From Nitrosarchaeum sp. (lineage in GTDB: Archaea; Thermoproteota; Nitrososphaeria; Nitrososphaerales; Nitrosopumilaceae), in contig JAGXTE010000041.1 of the NCBI GenBank assembly GCA_018334095.1, forward strand, positions 1 through 40,227: a stretch of DNA of 40,227 nt. The letters run 5' to 3'. Under the pieces are notes generated by a model. That model was given only the letters and a program-made list of their open reading frames with translations. It was not told the DNA's origin and did no database searches. Numbering within the stretch: position 1 is the stretch's first letter; each line of letters starts with the position of its first letter. The translations under genes and the position numbers were made by a program. Below are positions 15,909-24,411 of the stretch, piece by piece.

Positions 15909-17624
15909 TTATATTATTTTAAAAACACGAGTGCGTTCCATTGTAAATATGATAAAAAATGATACTAACAAAACCAAAATTATTGCAGGAAATTCAGGAG
16001 TAACGTTAACTGGAATTTCGACCATCTGATTTGAATTTGCAATGTTTTCAATTTTTATCTGATATGTTCCAGTTTGACCATTTGAAAACAAATAATCCAC
16101 ATAGCCATCTCCACTACTTGCAATTCCTGATTTTCTAAATACTTCTCCTTCATTTTGCACAATTACAAAATCATAATTTGCATTATATACGGGAGTTCCA
16201 GTTCGTATGTCTCTTATTGTAAACTTAAATTCAGATTTTTCATCGATTTGTAGATTTGTGGGAAGCCATGTTAGATCAATTTGATATTCACCTTTAGATT
16301 TTAGATCATCCTGTGATGAAAAACTAAATAATGTTATTGGAAACAATATTGTTTGTGATTGTTCTTTAATTAATATCGGAATATCTGTAGAGGCATATTC
16401 ATTATTTCCAACATTTTGAAATTGTATCATTATTGTACCCGATATATCATCAGGTAACATGACGTCAATTTTATTTTCAAAAGAAGTATTAGTTATGGCA
16501 TGTTTTTTGATTAATTCTTTATCGTTATACAAAACTACAAAATCATATGGTACAGAAACAGTCGTGTTGTAAGGCATATTTCTAATATCAAACAAAAAAG
16601 AAGCGTTAGAGCCAGCCATCAAAACATCTGGACTATGTCTTAGAGAAATATTGTATTCACCATTTTTAGTATAAGTGTATAATGTACCACTCTTTTCACT
16701 AGATTCCAAGATAAACTTCATGTGATTATCTGCAATTAGATTTTTTATCTTGTTTAAGTCATTTTGATTTACTATTATGTGAATTAACCTATCTGAAGAT
16801 GAGTAGTCATCAATAACTATAGACTTTTCTGCAAGATTGATGCCATTAACATATCCAACATATTTTGATGATAAAAAATCCTCAAATGATTTAGACACTC
16901 TAATTTCTTGATGAACTACAAAAACTTGGTTTAGATTTTTGTCAGACCAGTCAAATGGCATGGTAAATTGTATTGTTTTGTTTTGTGGTACATACTCAAA
17001 GTTAGAAATTTCATCATAATATGTTATCACACCTATGGTTTGCTTGTTATTATCACTATCAAGGATTTGGTATGACTTTGTGTCTGGAATCGATAGCCCC
17101 ACATCATAATTAATTTGAGGGTTTAGCTTGTTAGAATAAGAATCAGCGGTAAGAATATCTATCTTAAAGTCATATAATCCACCTGTTCCAAAAATTGGTC
17201 CAGTGACAATTACCATGTTACTTTTGCTTCCTATTATTTGCCCCAACCAATTAGCACCTCCCTCTTCAATTACTTTGGTTTCTTTTTGCTCAGTTGTAAT
17301 TATTACAATATCCAAATCACCATCATTTCTCTGAAATGTTCCACCAAAAAGAATTTCTCCATTTCTTGATGCAGTGACATTAAAAGTTACATCTCGTACA
17401 GGTTTTTTTGTATTGGTTTCATACAGAGTAATGCCGATTGTCTTACTACTTTGAGAAGAATCAGGAGTAAGCTGACTCTCACTTATTGCAAGCGTTACAT
17501 TTCGGTTTCCAAGCAAAACAGGAGGCATAGTCTCAGATCCCAAACCATGACCATATGCATAAACAGTAAACGCAGTAAAAATACAAAATAATACTAGAAA
17601 TAAAAAGTTGATACTCATATTCAT
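15909..17624 (-). CDS. secreted PEFG-CTERM surface protein, paralogue of the 577-residue protein
   Basis: The 571 residues have a signal peptide (1-24), a mature start GHGLGSETMPPVLLGNRNVTL almost the same as that of the 577-residue protein at 10184, and a C-terminus with VTPEFPAIILVLLVSFF and a basic end, a PEF-type sorting signal. The order of beta modules is also shared: a region with a VVHQEIRVSK motif (near residues 230-245) matched by VIHQEVRISE in the paralogue, and the closing module with LTWLPTNLQ and YDFVIVQNEGEVFRKSG. The two are old duplicates (clearly diverged throughout). It is a surface protein of unknown function. It starts at ATG 17624; motif copy c lies 135 bp upstream. Confidence 0.83.
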   Translation of the reverse strand: MNMSINFLFLVLFCIFTAFTVYAYGHGLGSETMPPVLLGNRNVTLAISESQLTPDSSQSSKTIGITLYETNTKKPVRDVTFNVTASRNGEILFGGTFQRNDGDLDIVIITTEQKETKVIEEGGANWLGQIIGSKSNMVIVTGPIFGTGGLYDFKIDILTADSYSNKLNPQINYDVGLSIPDTKSYQILDSDNNKQTIGVITYYDEISNFEYVPQNKTIQFTMPFDWSDKNLNQVFVVHQEIRVSKSFEDFLSSKYVGYVNGINLAEKSIVIDDYSSSDRLIHIIVNQNDLNKIKNLIADNHMKFILESSEKSGTLYTYTKNGEYNISLRHSPDVLMAGSNASFLFDIRNMPYNTTVSVPYDFVVLYNDKELIKKHAITNTSFENKIDVMLPDDISGTIMIQFQNVGNNEYASTDIPILIKEQSQTILFPITLFSFSSQDDLKSKGEYQIDLTWLPTNLQIDEKSEFKFTIRDIRTGTPVYNANYDFVIVQNEGEVFRKSGIASSGDGYVDYLFSNGQTGTYQIKIENIANSNQMVEIPVNVTPEFPAIILVLLVSFFIIFTMERTRVFKII

Positions 17625-17758
17625 GCTTAAAACTACATTAGGTAGTATGCCAATAATGTATTTGTGTTCTAATATCTAACGATAGTTTATTAAATTTTAT
17701 TTTTGCAAAAGCATCATTCACAAAACATCTATTTTATAATACCATAAATTGTTGTTGG

Positions 17759-17788
17759 AGTTTGTTTGTAAGTTGTACTAGTTTTAAT
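17759..17788 (-). promoter_or_regulatory. putative regulatory motif copy c
   Basis: AGTTTGTTTGTAAGTTGTAC followed by TAGTTTTAAT, a close match to copies a, b and d. It abuts the stop codon of the 422-residue PEFG gene and is 135 bp upstream of the 571-residue gene, farther than the 40 bp seen at copies b and d, so its target is less certain. Confidence 0.4.
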
Positions 17789-17791
17789 CAT

Positions 17792-19060
17792 TTACATTCT
17801 TGGCAATATTGTTAATTTCTTACCATTTGATGTTAGAATCACGGTAATAATTATTCCAACTATTAGAATCATTGCAGATATTGTGCCAAATTCTGGAATT
17901 ATTTTGAGATCAAATATTGTCATGAGATTTGGATGTATGTAACCATGTACTATGGTTTCAACATCATCTACTGTGCCTTTAGAGTCAACAGCTGTTTTTA
18001 ATTGCATAAGCCCAGAATCAAGTGCTAAAATCGATTCTTCGGTTCCTTCTGGTGCCGATTTACGTAGTGTGTCAAACAGATCAATTAGTCTATTAGTTAA
18101 TCCTTGTGCACTCTGGTAATCCACAATACTGATTATTTTAGCAGAGGTCGCCTCTTGTTTATTAGTTAAATTATTTGAGGATAACACGCTAATAGAAAAA
18201 TCAACAAATTTACCGCTGTTGTTAATATCCGATATACGTAATATGTTTGAACCAATTCTTTTTTCTTTAAACGCAAAGGTTTGTTCGGCTTGACCATCAA
18301 ATGCTTTTTGCCAACTACGATGTATGATCATAGTTTCGGGATCATCTGACGGCATAAACATAAAATCATATCGTGTAACATTCATCAAATTTCCACTAGA
18401 CGTATCAAAGAACTTGATAGTGTAAATATTTGGCTGTCCTGCAGTTATCTCCATAGGACTCCAAGATACCTGCACTTTATAGTCACTGTCATTAATAATT
18501 TGTTCTAAAGTTTTTGATGAATTGTTAGAATTTGCAGATATGTTTGGACGTTCAACTCCTTTGTAATAATGTTCTAATGCATCGTTTACAAGCATAGCAA
18601 AAGTTTGAGCCATTCTAGTGGGATCTTTAAATTGTTGTGAACCAAGTCTTGAAAATTCTGCTTCATCCAACAACGAATCAAGGGATTTAATTTTTGATGC
18701 GATCTCATCGGGACTAGCATTTGAATCAATCATTTTTGTAAGTTCCGTCAAAGCCAGAGGAAGATCATTTGCAATTCGTTCATTTCGTTCAGCTATTTCA
18801 TTTATGTCTGTGGCATTAAGTAAAGAGATAGCAGATTGCATATGTTGAAGAGCAATCTCTTTGTCATTCAAGTTATCTTGTGCAAGATGTATCTCTACTG
18901 AAATATGTTGAATAACAAATGAAAAATCAGAACTTTCATCAGTACTAAATGTGTGTGCATATGAAATTTGTGGAGTAGAGACAAGACAAAAACAAGACAA
19001 AACAAAGATCACAATAAAAAAAGAGGGGTGGGATTTCAATTTCTCTTCGCTCTTAGTCAT
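17792..19060 (-). CDS. secreted PEFG-CTERM protein with helical N-terminal domain
   Basis: I start this at the ATG giving MTKSEEKL, because it overlaps the upstream stop by 8 nt (ATGACTAA) and leads straight into a signal peptide; an upstream ATG at 19081 is possible. The mature N-terminal half is mostly helical (residues about 45-170, acidic, with repeats of Ala/Leu/Asp), the middle holds the beta module found in neighbours (VQVSWSPMEITAG, YDFMFMPSDD), a second helical stretch follows, and the end is IIPEFGTISAMIL with a membrane helix and basic tail (PEFG-CTERM). It is coupled to the upstream 175-residue gene. Function unknown; cell-surface location is well supported. Confidence 0.82.
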   Translation of the reverse strand: MTKSEEKLKSHPSFFIVIFVLSCFCLVSTPQISYAHTFSTDESSDFSFVIQHISVEIHLAQDNLNDKEIALQHMQSAISLLNATDINEIAERNERIANDLPLALTELTKMIDSNASPDEIASKIKSLDSLLDEAEFSRLGSQQFKDPTRMAQTFAMLVNDALEHYYKGVERPNISANSNNSSKTLEQIINDSDYKVQVSWSPMEITAGQPNIYTIKFFDTSSGNLMNVTRYDFMFMPSDDPETMIIHRSWQKAFDGQAEQTFAFKEKRIGSNILRISDINNSGKFVDFSISVLSSNNLTNKQEATSAKIISIVDYQSAQGLTNRLIDLFDTLRKSAPEGTEESILALDSGLMQLKTAVDSKGTVDDVETIVHGYIHPNLMTIFDLKIIPEFGTISAMILIVGIIITVILTSNGKKLTILPRM

Positions 19061-19580
19061 GAGATGATGCTTCCATTTCAAGTGGCATTATTTCATTAAC
19101 TCCGATAACTATGCTAGAGCCAAATGGAAGATATTTTCTGCTATCAGTAGGATTTGCCACTGCTACATCGGTAATTATTCCACCATCTACATCCTCGCCA
19201 TGTTCTGATACGAGATCAACATGATACAAACATAGTTTTCCAGGGGTTGATAATTCTTGGATGTATTCTAGTTCTGCAGGTTTAAGATTTGGAGCCTTGC
19301 CTATCAGTATCTGAATTTCGGTTTCAGAATTTGAATCACAGGGTAATTTAGCTGCAACATGACCATTCATTATCATATATGGTGTTGTATCATAAAGATG
19401 AAGGTAGTCGTTTGCCAATATTGCCTTAGGTCCCAAAACAGTAAAAGAGTCTCTTACTACTGTGGCATTTGGATTTTTTTCCATTGATCCACCACTTGCT
19501 AAGACAACGTTTAATGAATTAACCATAGCAAGTCCTGCACCAATAACTAACAATGCGATTAGCATTTGTTTTGTATTCAT
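19053..19580 (-). CDS. secreted hypothetical protein
   Basis: The 175 residues begin with a signal peptide (residues 5-28, ending near VLASGG), followed by a domain with two cysteines (about C80 and C118) that may form a disulphide. I recognise no family. Its stop codon overlaps the start of the downstream PEFG-CTERM gene by 8 nt, so the two products are probably made together. The sequence TCTACTAATT, a half of the AGTTTGTTTGA...CTACTA motif, lies about 51 bp upstream of the ATG, as in copy b. Confidence 0.72.
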   Translation of the reverse strand: MNTKQMLIALLVIGAGLAMVNSLNVVLASGGSMEKNPNATVVRDSFTVLGPKAILANDYLHLYDTTPYMIMNGHVAAKLPCDSNSETEIQILIGKAPNLKPAELEYIQELSTPGKLCLYHVDLVSEHGEDVDGGIITDVAVANPTDSRKYLPFGSSIVIGVNEIMPLEMEASSHD

Positions 19581-19669
19581 ACTGTATACTTGTAATAATT
19601 AATATTAACTACATTGGTACATTCGTCGAATCTACTAATTCAGATTATAAAAATTTCTTTAATAAATTT

Positions 19670-19954
19670 TTAATAATTACTTTGTTCTGGAGATATTTTA
19701 GCTCTTCTTCCTTGGTAAATTAGTGCTAATGCAAGTACAAACATAACGATTGCAGTTAATGGAAAATTTTGTGGAGATGGTAGAATAAACCAATAATAAA
19801 TTGCAAATCCTATTGCAACACCAGCCTGTGACCAAAGCTTAATCCATTTTTGAATTTTAATAACTCTGCTAATTGCCTCTACAACAAATATTCCGATTAC
19901 TGGATAAATGGTATAAAGAATAAAATCAATAACATCCACTCCAGTATGGGTCAT
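19670..19954 (-). CDS. small integral membrane protein
   Basis: A 94-residue protein with three hydrophobic segments (about 7-26, 42-58 and 64-82) and a short charged C-terminus (QGRRAKISPEQSNY). No family recognised. It lies on the same strand as, and 90 bp upstream of, the 175-residue secreted protein gene. The frameshifted HTH remnant lies upstream. Confidence 0.65.
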   Translation of the reverse strand: MTHTGVDVIDFILYTIYPVIGIFVVEAISRVIKIQKWIKLWSQAGVAIGFAIYYWFILPSPQNFPLTAIVMFVLALALIYQGRRAKISPEQSNY

Positions 19955-20105
19955 ATATAGAGAAAATAATCCTGTAGAGGTTCTACACTATCATCGCTCA
20001 AGTAGTAACATATTTGCCAAAAATTATTTTTATTTGAATTGAAAACATTGTTGTATATGCTAATTTTTTTTATATAAAATAACTTGTAAGAAGAACTAGA
20101 TTTAC

Positions 20106-20361
20106 TCATATTTCTTTCTGGAAGAATCTCATCTTGTTTTCAATAAATAAAAAATTAGTTTTAGATTGAAAAAGCGCAGATTTTTGATGCTTGATAATAA
20201 TTCCTTTTTTTAACATCTCATCACATCTAATTTCCTATTATTCTATATACGGTACTGAGCGTAATCTGGGTCTCAGTTGAAATATTTTTTATCAGTTTAG
20301 GTGAATTTTTGATATAAGTTATTATTTTCATATATTTGTTAAAATAGATTTTAATAAACAT
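20106..20361 (-). pseudogene. frameshifted winged-helix regulator remnant
   Basis: On the minus strand, an ATG at 20361 opens a 44-codon frame ending ISTETQITLSTVYRII-GN-stop, which reads like the recognition part of an HTH domain. One nucleotide out of frame the reading continues without stop as EIRCDEMLKKGIIIKHQKSA and on to TGA at 20106-20108, matching the next helix and wing of a winged HTH (E-x-L-x-K-G-I-I). Dropping one G of the GG near 20236-20238 joins both halves into one protein of about 84 residues. A weak copy of the CTACTA-type motif (20405-20434) and a TATA-like TTAATTAA lie upstream at normal spacing. Either a decayed gene, a sequencing error, or a programmed frameshift. Confidence 0.5.
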
Positions 20362-20437
20362 TAGATAGTTGAAAGATTTCACACTAGATTAATTAACCAT
20401 ATTATTGTTTTACACTTCTACCAATTTTTATAAAAAA

Positions 20438-20944
20438 TCAATAATATGAAAAAGTATCTGCAAATCTATCTTTTAATGCATTTATCTCGGATATTTTTGT
20501 TGTTTGTATTATTTGTCTAATTTTATCTTGATTTTCTAATGCATATTTATGCGGAAATCCAAACGTTCTTCTGATTAATTTATGATCGAGTAGCTTTTTC
20601 ATAGTCAAAGAAGTTGTGCTAGGATTTCTTTCGATTGCTTTCTGTATTTCACTAAAAGTTGCAAGATTTGTTTGTAACAGAAAAACAAGAATTTTTCTAC
20701 AAGTTTCTTTTCTAAGGAAAATTATTGCATCATCATTAGTGGAATCAAATTCTGATGAAAATATCCAAATTTTTCGGTTTCCTTGTTTGATTCTAATGTG
20801 ACCTTCATTTGATAATGTTTTCAAATGATGACTAAGAACACCATTGGCATATCCTGTATCTTTCTGAATATCAATAAACCCTAAGCCAGGATTATCTTCG
20901 ACTAATTTCATTATATTTTTCTTTTTTTGTAATGCTTTATGCAT
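20438..20944 (-). CDS. double winged-helix transcriptional regulator (ArsR/MarR-like)
   Basis: The 168 residues contain two HTH units. The first (about 5-60) has FIDIQKDTGYANGVLSHHLK and the wing IRIKQGNRKIWIF, like archaeal ArsR-type regulators. The second (about 75-140) has FSEIQKAIERNPSTTSLTMKK and a short wing. Tandem wHTH proteins of this type are common in Thaumarchaeota. There is no obvious ligand domain or metal-binding cysteine cluster; one cysteine (about C82) is present. It follows the membrane protein gene by 1 nt, so a membrane-sensor and regulator pair is likely. The target is not known. Confidence 0.8.
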   Translation of the reverse strand: MHKALQKKKNIMKLVEDNPGLGFIDIQKDTGYANGVLSHHLKTLSNEGHIRIKQGNRKIWIFSSEFDSTNDDAIIFLRKETCRKILVFLLQTNLATFSEIQKAIERNPSTTSLTMKKLLDHKLIRRTFGFPHKYALENQDKIRQIIQTTKISEINALKDRFADTFSYY

Positions 20945-20945
20945 G

Positions 20946-21383
20946 TTAATCTTTCCTAAAAATTCCTACTGCAAAAAAAGTCAACATCATCAAGATTAGT
21001 AAATGAGTAATTAAAGAATCTACACTAGAATAAGATGCCCAGAAAAGAAACACCATATTCAACGCAGATAGTACTTCAGCTACAGTTATAGTTGCAAACG
21101 CTAGAAACACAAGTAATAATCGATTAATTCGATATTCTAGATACGTTATAGCACCAATAACAGAAAGAAACATTCCTAAAATTATTCCAGATAGATGGAT
21201 TACAGTATGAAATCCATGTCCATGAAAAAAATGAGGTAAGAAGATAGGAATGCTGATGGTGGTCATCACACCAGTGATTAGAGCAAGAATTTGGAATTTT
21301 TTATTATTTTCAAGAGATGTTTTTTGCACAATTAACAATAAACGTTCTTGTAATAAAAAATGATTGGTATAACCATCAAACAA
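20946..21383 (-). CDS. four-helix membrane protein, operon partner of the HTH regulator
   Basis: A 145-residue protein with four hydrophobic segments (about 30-50, 60-82, 88-108 and 118-140). The first loop is His-rich (FLPHFFHGHGFHTVIH), which could bind metal. It is upstream of, and 1 nt from, the double winged-helix regulator. Transcription is divergent from the 94-residue gene at 21421. I infer a sensor or anti-regulator role from the pairing only. Confidence 0.7.
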   Translation of the reverse strand: MFDGYTNHFLLQERLLLIVQKTSLENNKKFQILALITGVMTTISIPIFLPHFFHGHGFHTVIHLSGIILGMFLSVIGAITYLEYRINRLLLVFLAFATITVAEVLSALNMVFLFWASYSSVDSLITHLLILMMLTFFAVGIFRKD

Positions 21384-21420
21384 TAGAGAGGTATAATTTG
21401 ACTAATACCATCTTCTTTTT

Positions 21421-21705
21421 ATGGGAGATTTTATAAAAACAAACAAAACTACAATTCAGATATTTGTAATTATAATTATTGCAGCATCTAGTTTACTTGG
21501 TTATCTTACTTGGTATGTTTCACCTGACCATATTACTGAAAAAGTAAAAGTAATTAGAAATACTGGAAATGGATGTATTGTTGAAACTGTAGATAATTTT
21601 GCGATAAATATTGGCCCATGTGATGCACAGTATGGTGAAATCATAATTGCAACATATGATGCAAAGCTCAAACATCGTGCATTATTGATGAATCCATCAG
21701 GATAA
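21421..21705 (+). CDS. small membrane-anchored protein
   Basis: A 94-residue protein with one N-terminal membrane helix (about 12-32) and a short exported domain with two cysteines (GNGCIVETVDNFAINIGPC) spaced for a disulphide. Start is ATG at 21421; the intergenic stretch shared with the divergent gene is only 37 bp. No family recognised. It precedes the P1B ATPase by 72 bp to the first ATG, but the ATPase has its own TATA box and operator. Confidence 0.68.
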   Translation: MGDFIKTNKTTIQIFVIIIIAASSLLGYLTWYVSPDHITEKVKVIRNTGNGCIVETVDNFAINIGPCDAQYGEIIIATYDAKLKHRALLMNPSG

Positions 21706-21763
21706 AATGTTGATAAATTAAGATAAATTTTTTATAGTTAGATAAAATTCATAAAGCATATAT

Positions 21764-21791
21764 CATACCCCTCCCCATGGGGGGTGATATG
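21764..21791. promoter_or_regulatory. GC-rich CsoR/RcnR-type operator between TATA and ATPase start
   Basis: An imperfect 28-bp palindrome centred on CCCCATGGGG, with outer arms CATA (21764-21767) and TATG (21788-21791). CsoR/RcnR-family repressors bind sites made of A/T-flanked C-runs facing G-runs, so this fits the CsoR-family gene encoded just downstream. The TATA-like box CATATATC is at about 21757-21764. The site would cover the transcription start, as expected for a repressor. Such G/C runs are striking in this AT-rich window. Confidence 0.7.
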
Positions 21792-23816
21792 TCAGGGGCT
21801 TGTGAATATGATCCAAGAAAGGCACACGAACTATCTGAGGAATCAAAAGAAGATAAGCGAATAGAAATTCTAAGGATGGTAGGAATTAGTCTAGTTACAA
21901 TATTTGTTGCATGGCTACAACTAATTCAACCTAATTGGATTGAGCAAATTATAATCATAGTCACAGTAATTGTTGGTGGTTATCCTATCTTCAAAGAATC
22001 ACTGTATGCACTAAGAAAGGGTCGTGTAAACATGGAGCTTTCCATGGTGATAGCAATAATTGCGTCATTATCCATAATGGAATTTCTTCCTGCCATAGTT
22101 ATTACATTTTTTGCAGTCATGTCAGAGTTTGTTGAAGGATTTATTGTAAAAAAGGGAAGAAAAAATATTGAGTTGCTATACAGTCTTGCTCCAAGAAAAG
22201 CACTGGTCAAAACTGAAAACAACCTAACACAGTTAGTAGAGATAGAACAAGTTAGTGTCGGAAACATCATACTGGTAAGAGAAGGAGACACAATCCCAGT
22301 TGATGGGATTATAACGTTCGGTTCATCTACAGTAGATCAATCAAGTATAACTGGAGAAAGTATTCCAGTAGAAAAAAAAATAGGTGACAATGTTTTTGCA
22401 GGAACAATAAACTTGACATATCTATTAGAAATCAGATGTGGAAAAAAATCCACAGACACTACATTTGCAAAAATAATTCAACTAGTTGAAAATGCAGAGA
22501 CAACAAAAGCTCCAATACAAAAATTAAGCGACAAGATGGCTACTAGACTTATTCAGATTGCAATAGGGTTAGCACTATTGACATATGTGGTAACACAAAA
22601 CGTCGTATCTACACTTTCAGTGATTATTGTGGCTGGTGCATGTGGTTTAGCTGTTGGTACCCCAATAGCATTACTTGCTACTATGGGCAAGCTCTCAAAA
22701 CGGGGAATCGTCATCAAGGGAGGTCTTCAGATTGAAAATCTCAGTCACACTGGAACCATCGTCTTTGATAAGACAGGCACATTAACTACAGGCAAACCCG
22801 TTGTATCTCAAGTAGTTTCAATAGATCCTTCAAAGACACCTAAAAATATACTAGAATATGCAGTAAATATTGAAAAAAACATCAATCATCCTCTTGCAAG
22901 AGCCATAAAAGATAAAGCAGAACATGAAGGAATTTTGATTTTAAATAACAGTCACATAATATCTGATGCAATTACAGTTGGAAGGGGAATTACGGGAACG
23001 TACAATCAACAAAGAATCAGCTTTGGAAATCTAGAATATATAGATGCGGAGATCAATAATGATAATTTAGGATCTGCATCACAGAGAATATCTGAATTAT
23101 TAAAATCAAAAAGAAACTTGTTTCAATACTTAATAAACGAATACAAGGATAGTGCAGGGCACACAGTACAAATCATCAGACATCAAGATGTTGACTTGTT
23201 ACAGTTTGCATTAACTGCCACATTTCTTGCAGTTGATCGACAACTAGTAGGGGCTGTATTCTTTGAAGATTCTCTAAGGAGTAATGCCAAAGAAGCAATA
23301 TCAAAAATTAAAAAAATGAAAATCAAAGCTGTAATGTTAACTGGGGACAATGAAAAGATAGCAAAAAGAATAGCAGAAGAAATAGGTATTGATGAATACC
23401 ATGCAGAACTACTTCCAGAAGACAAGGTCTCAAAGATCGAAGAGATTGTCAGACAAAATAATTCTCAAATGGTTGTCATGGTTGGAGATGGAGTTAATGA
23501 TGCTCCAGCCCTTGCAAAAGCACATGTTGGAATAGCGATGGGTTCTGGAACTGATATAGCCATTGAAACCGCTGATGTGGTTTTGATGACTAATGATCTG
23601 ATGAAAATTCCATATTTGATTAAAAATTCAAGACAATCAATATTCGCAATCAAGCAAAACTTTTTTGGAACGTTGGGTGTGGATGGCATTGGAATACTGC
23701 TTGCGTTTACGGGCCACATCAATCCACTCCTTGCAGTAGTGATTCACGTATCTTCTGAGCTTGTGTTTATGGTAAACTCTGCAAGATTAATTATTGACAA
23801 AAGATGGGATATGTAA
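21789..23816 (+). CDS. P1B-type heavy-metal transporting ATPase, atypical metal-site motif
   Basis: Numbering starts at the ATG at 21789, chosen because the TATA box near 21759 places the transcript start after the upstream ATG at 21777. The 675 residues contain the P-type signatures TGES (about 188-191), DKTGT (D327), the P1B-specific HP (367-368) and GDGVNDAP near residue 585. The transmembrane metal motif, normally CPC, SPC or TPC, reads GAC (283-285) before GLAVGTP. There is no N-terminal HMA domain; C5 is the only cysteine near the start. The substrate is therefore uncertain. It sits with an operator and a CsoR-family regulator, indicating metal-responsive expression, most likely efflux. 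Confidence 0.9.
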   Translation: MSGACEYDPRKAHELSEESKEDKRIEILRMVGISLVTIFVAWLQLIQPNWIEQIIIIVTVIVGGYPIFKESLYALRKGRVNMELSMVIAIIASLSIMEFLPAIVITFFAVMSEFVEGFIVKKGRKNIELLYSLAPRKALVKTENNLTQLVEIEQVSVGNIILVREGDTIPVDGIITFGSSTVDQSSITGESIPVEKKIGDNVFAGTINLTYLLEIRCGKKSTDTTFAKIIQLVENAETTKAPIQKLSDKMATRLIQIAIGLALLTYVVTQNVVSTLSVIIVAGACGLAVGTPIALLATMGKLSKRGIVIKGGLQIENLSHTGTIVFDKTGTLTTGKPVVSQVVSIDPSKTPKNILEYAVNIEKNINHPLARAIKDKAEHEGILILNNSHIISDAITVGRGITGTYNQQRISFGNLEYIDAEINNDNLGSASQRISELLKSKRNLFQYLINEYKDSAGHTVQIIRHQDVDLLQFALTATFLAVDRQLVGAVFFEDSLRSNAKEAISKIKKMKIKAVMLTGDNEKIAKRIAEEIGIDEYHAELLPEDKVSKIEEIVRQNNSQMVVMVGDGVNDAPALAKAHVGIAMGSGTDIAIETADVVLMTNDLMKIPYLIKNSRQSIFAIKQNFFGTLGVDGIGILLAFTGHINPLLAVVIHVSSELVFMVNSARLIIDKRWDM

Positions 23817-23903
23817 TTTCGATTGTATTTTTAATGAAATAATCTGATTAAATATTGGATGAATTATCCAACCAGATAAATACAATGATATTAAAAACAA
23901 AAC

Positions 23904-24161
23904 ATGACTCATCATAAACTGCCCGAAGTAGAAAAAAGGCTAGCAATGATAGAGGGTCACATAAAAGGCATAAGAAAAATGATTGCAGATGGGAAAAAAT
24001 ACCCTGAAATCGTACATCAGATCACCGCAGTGAGAGCATCTTTGGATGGTGCGATGGGATTGATAATAGAAGATTTGGTAGAAGGTGTAAGTCAAGCACC
24101 TCATGGAAAAAGAAAACAAGCTACAGCAGAACTAAAAGACTCATTATCTACTATCCTTTAA
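23904..24161 (+). CDS. CsoR/RcnR-family regulator lacking canonical metal ligands
   Basis: This 85-residue all-helical protein matches the family: EVEKRLAMIEGHIKGIRKMI, then YPEIVHQITAVRASLDGAM and a C-terminal helix. CsoR binds Cu(I) with Cys-His-Cys at fixed places; RcnR uses Cys and His. Here those places are P34, L58 and V62, so none of the usual ligands remain. Histidines 3, 4, 19, 38 and 67 could offer another site, or it could respond to another signal. It follows the ATPase by 87 bp. A TATA-like GATAAATAC centred near 23878 is 26 nt before the ATG (leaderless). A short inverted repeat, TTGGAT/ATCCAA (23855-23871), lies just upstream. Confidence 0.85.
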   Translation: MTHHKLPEVEKRLAMIEGHIKGIRKMIADGKKYPEIVHQITAVRASLDGAMGLIIEDLVEGVSQAPHGKRKQATAELKDSLSTIL

Positions 24162-24190
24162 TTCCAAATTTATTTTCTGTAGATTAGCCA

Positions 24191-24297
24191 TAACATAGAA
24201 ACTTTCCTTTTTGTATTAGAATGAGTAACAATTCAAATAATTTTTTCACTTCAATACTATTATTTTTTCTAGCTGGTCTTTGTGAAATTGGTAATGG
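24191..24297. repeat. segmental direct repeat, copy 1 (degenerate)
   Basis: About 107 bp nearly identical to 25856-25966, covering promoter, start and first 25 or so codons of a YnfA-family gene. Compared with copy 2 it lacks 4 nt inside the TATA-like CTTTATTCCC and has ATG where copy 2 has TTG. The similarity ends abruptly at GGTAATGG. Confidence 0.85.
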
Positions 24298-24367
24298 TAT
24301 CTTGTATGATTTGACAATGGCGGATACAGATTCAAATAAAACAGCAGATATGACAGCAGAGACATGA
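24221..24367 (+). pseudogene. truncated YnfA-family gene remnant
   Basis: A 48-codon frame starts with the same residues as the intact gene at 25890 (NNFFTSILLFFLAGLCEIG) but after CEIG the sequence diverges into LYDLTMADTDSNKTADMTAET and stops, so three of the four membrane helices are missing. The promoter-like region is also damaged by a 4-nt deletion. It is the left copy of a duplicated unit (ynfA-like gene followed by a minus-strand zinc-ribbon gene) whose right copy is at 25890-26851. The reading frame on the opposite strand here is not a gene. Confidence 0.75.
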
Positions 24368-24411
24368 CCTAACAAAATAGGATTTTCAGATATTCTAGAC
24401 ATTAAAAATTA

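Noticed and set aside
21777..21788. ATG at 21777 as start of the P1B ATPase
   Set aside because: It falls inside the GC-rich operator and before the transcript start predicted from the TATA box near 21759; ATG 21789 fits better.
24184..24402. Open frame of 72 codons on the minus strand
   Set aside because: It lies antisense to the truncated ynfA copy, whose plus-strand homology to 25890 is clear.
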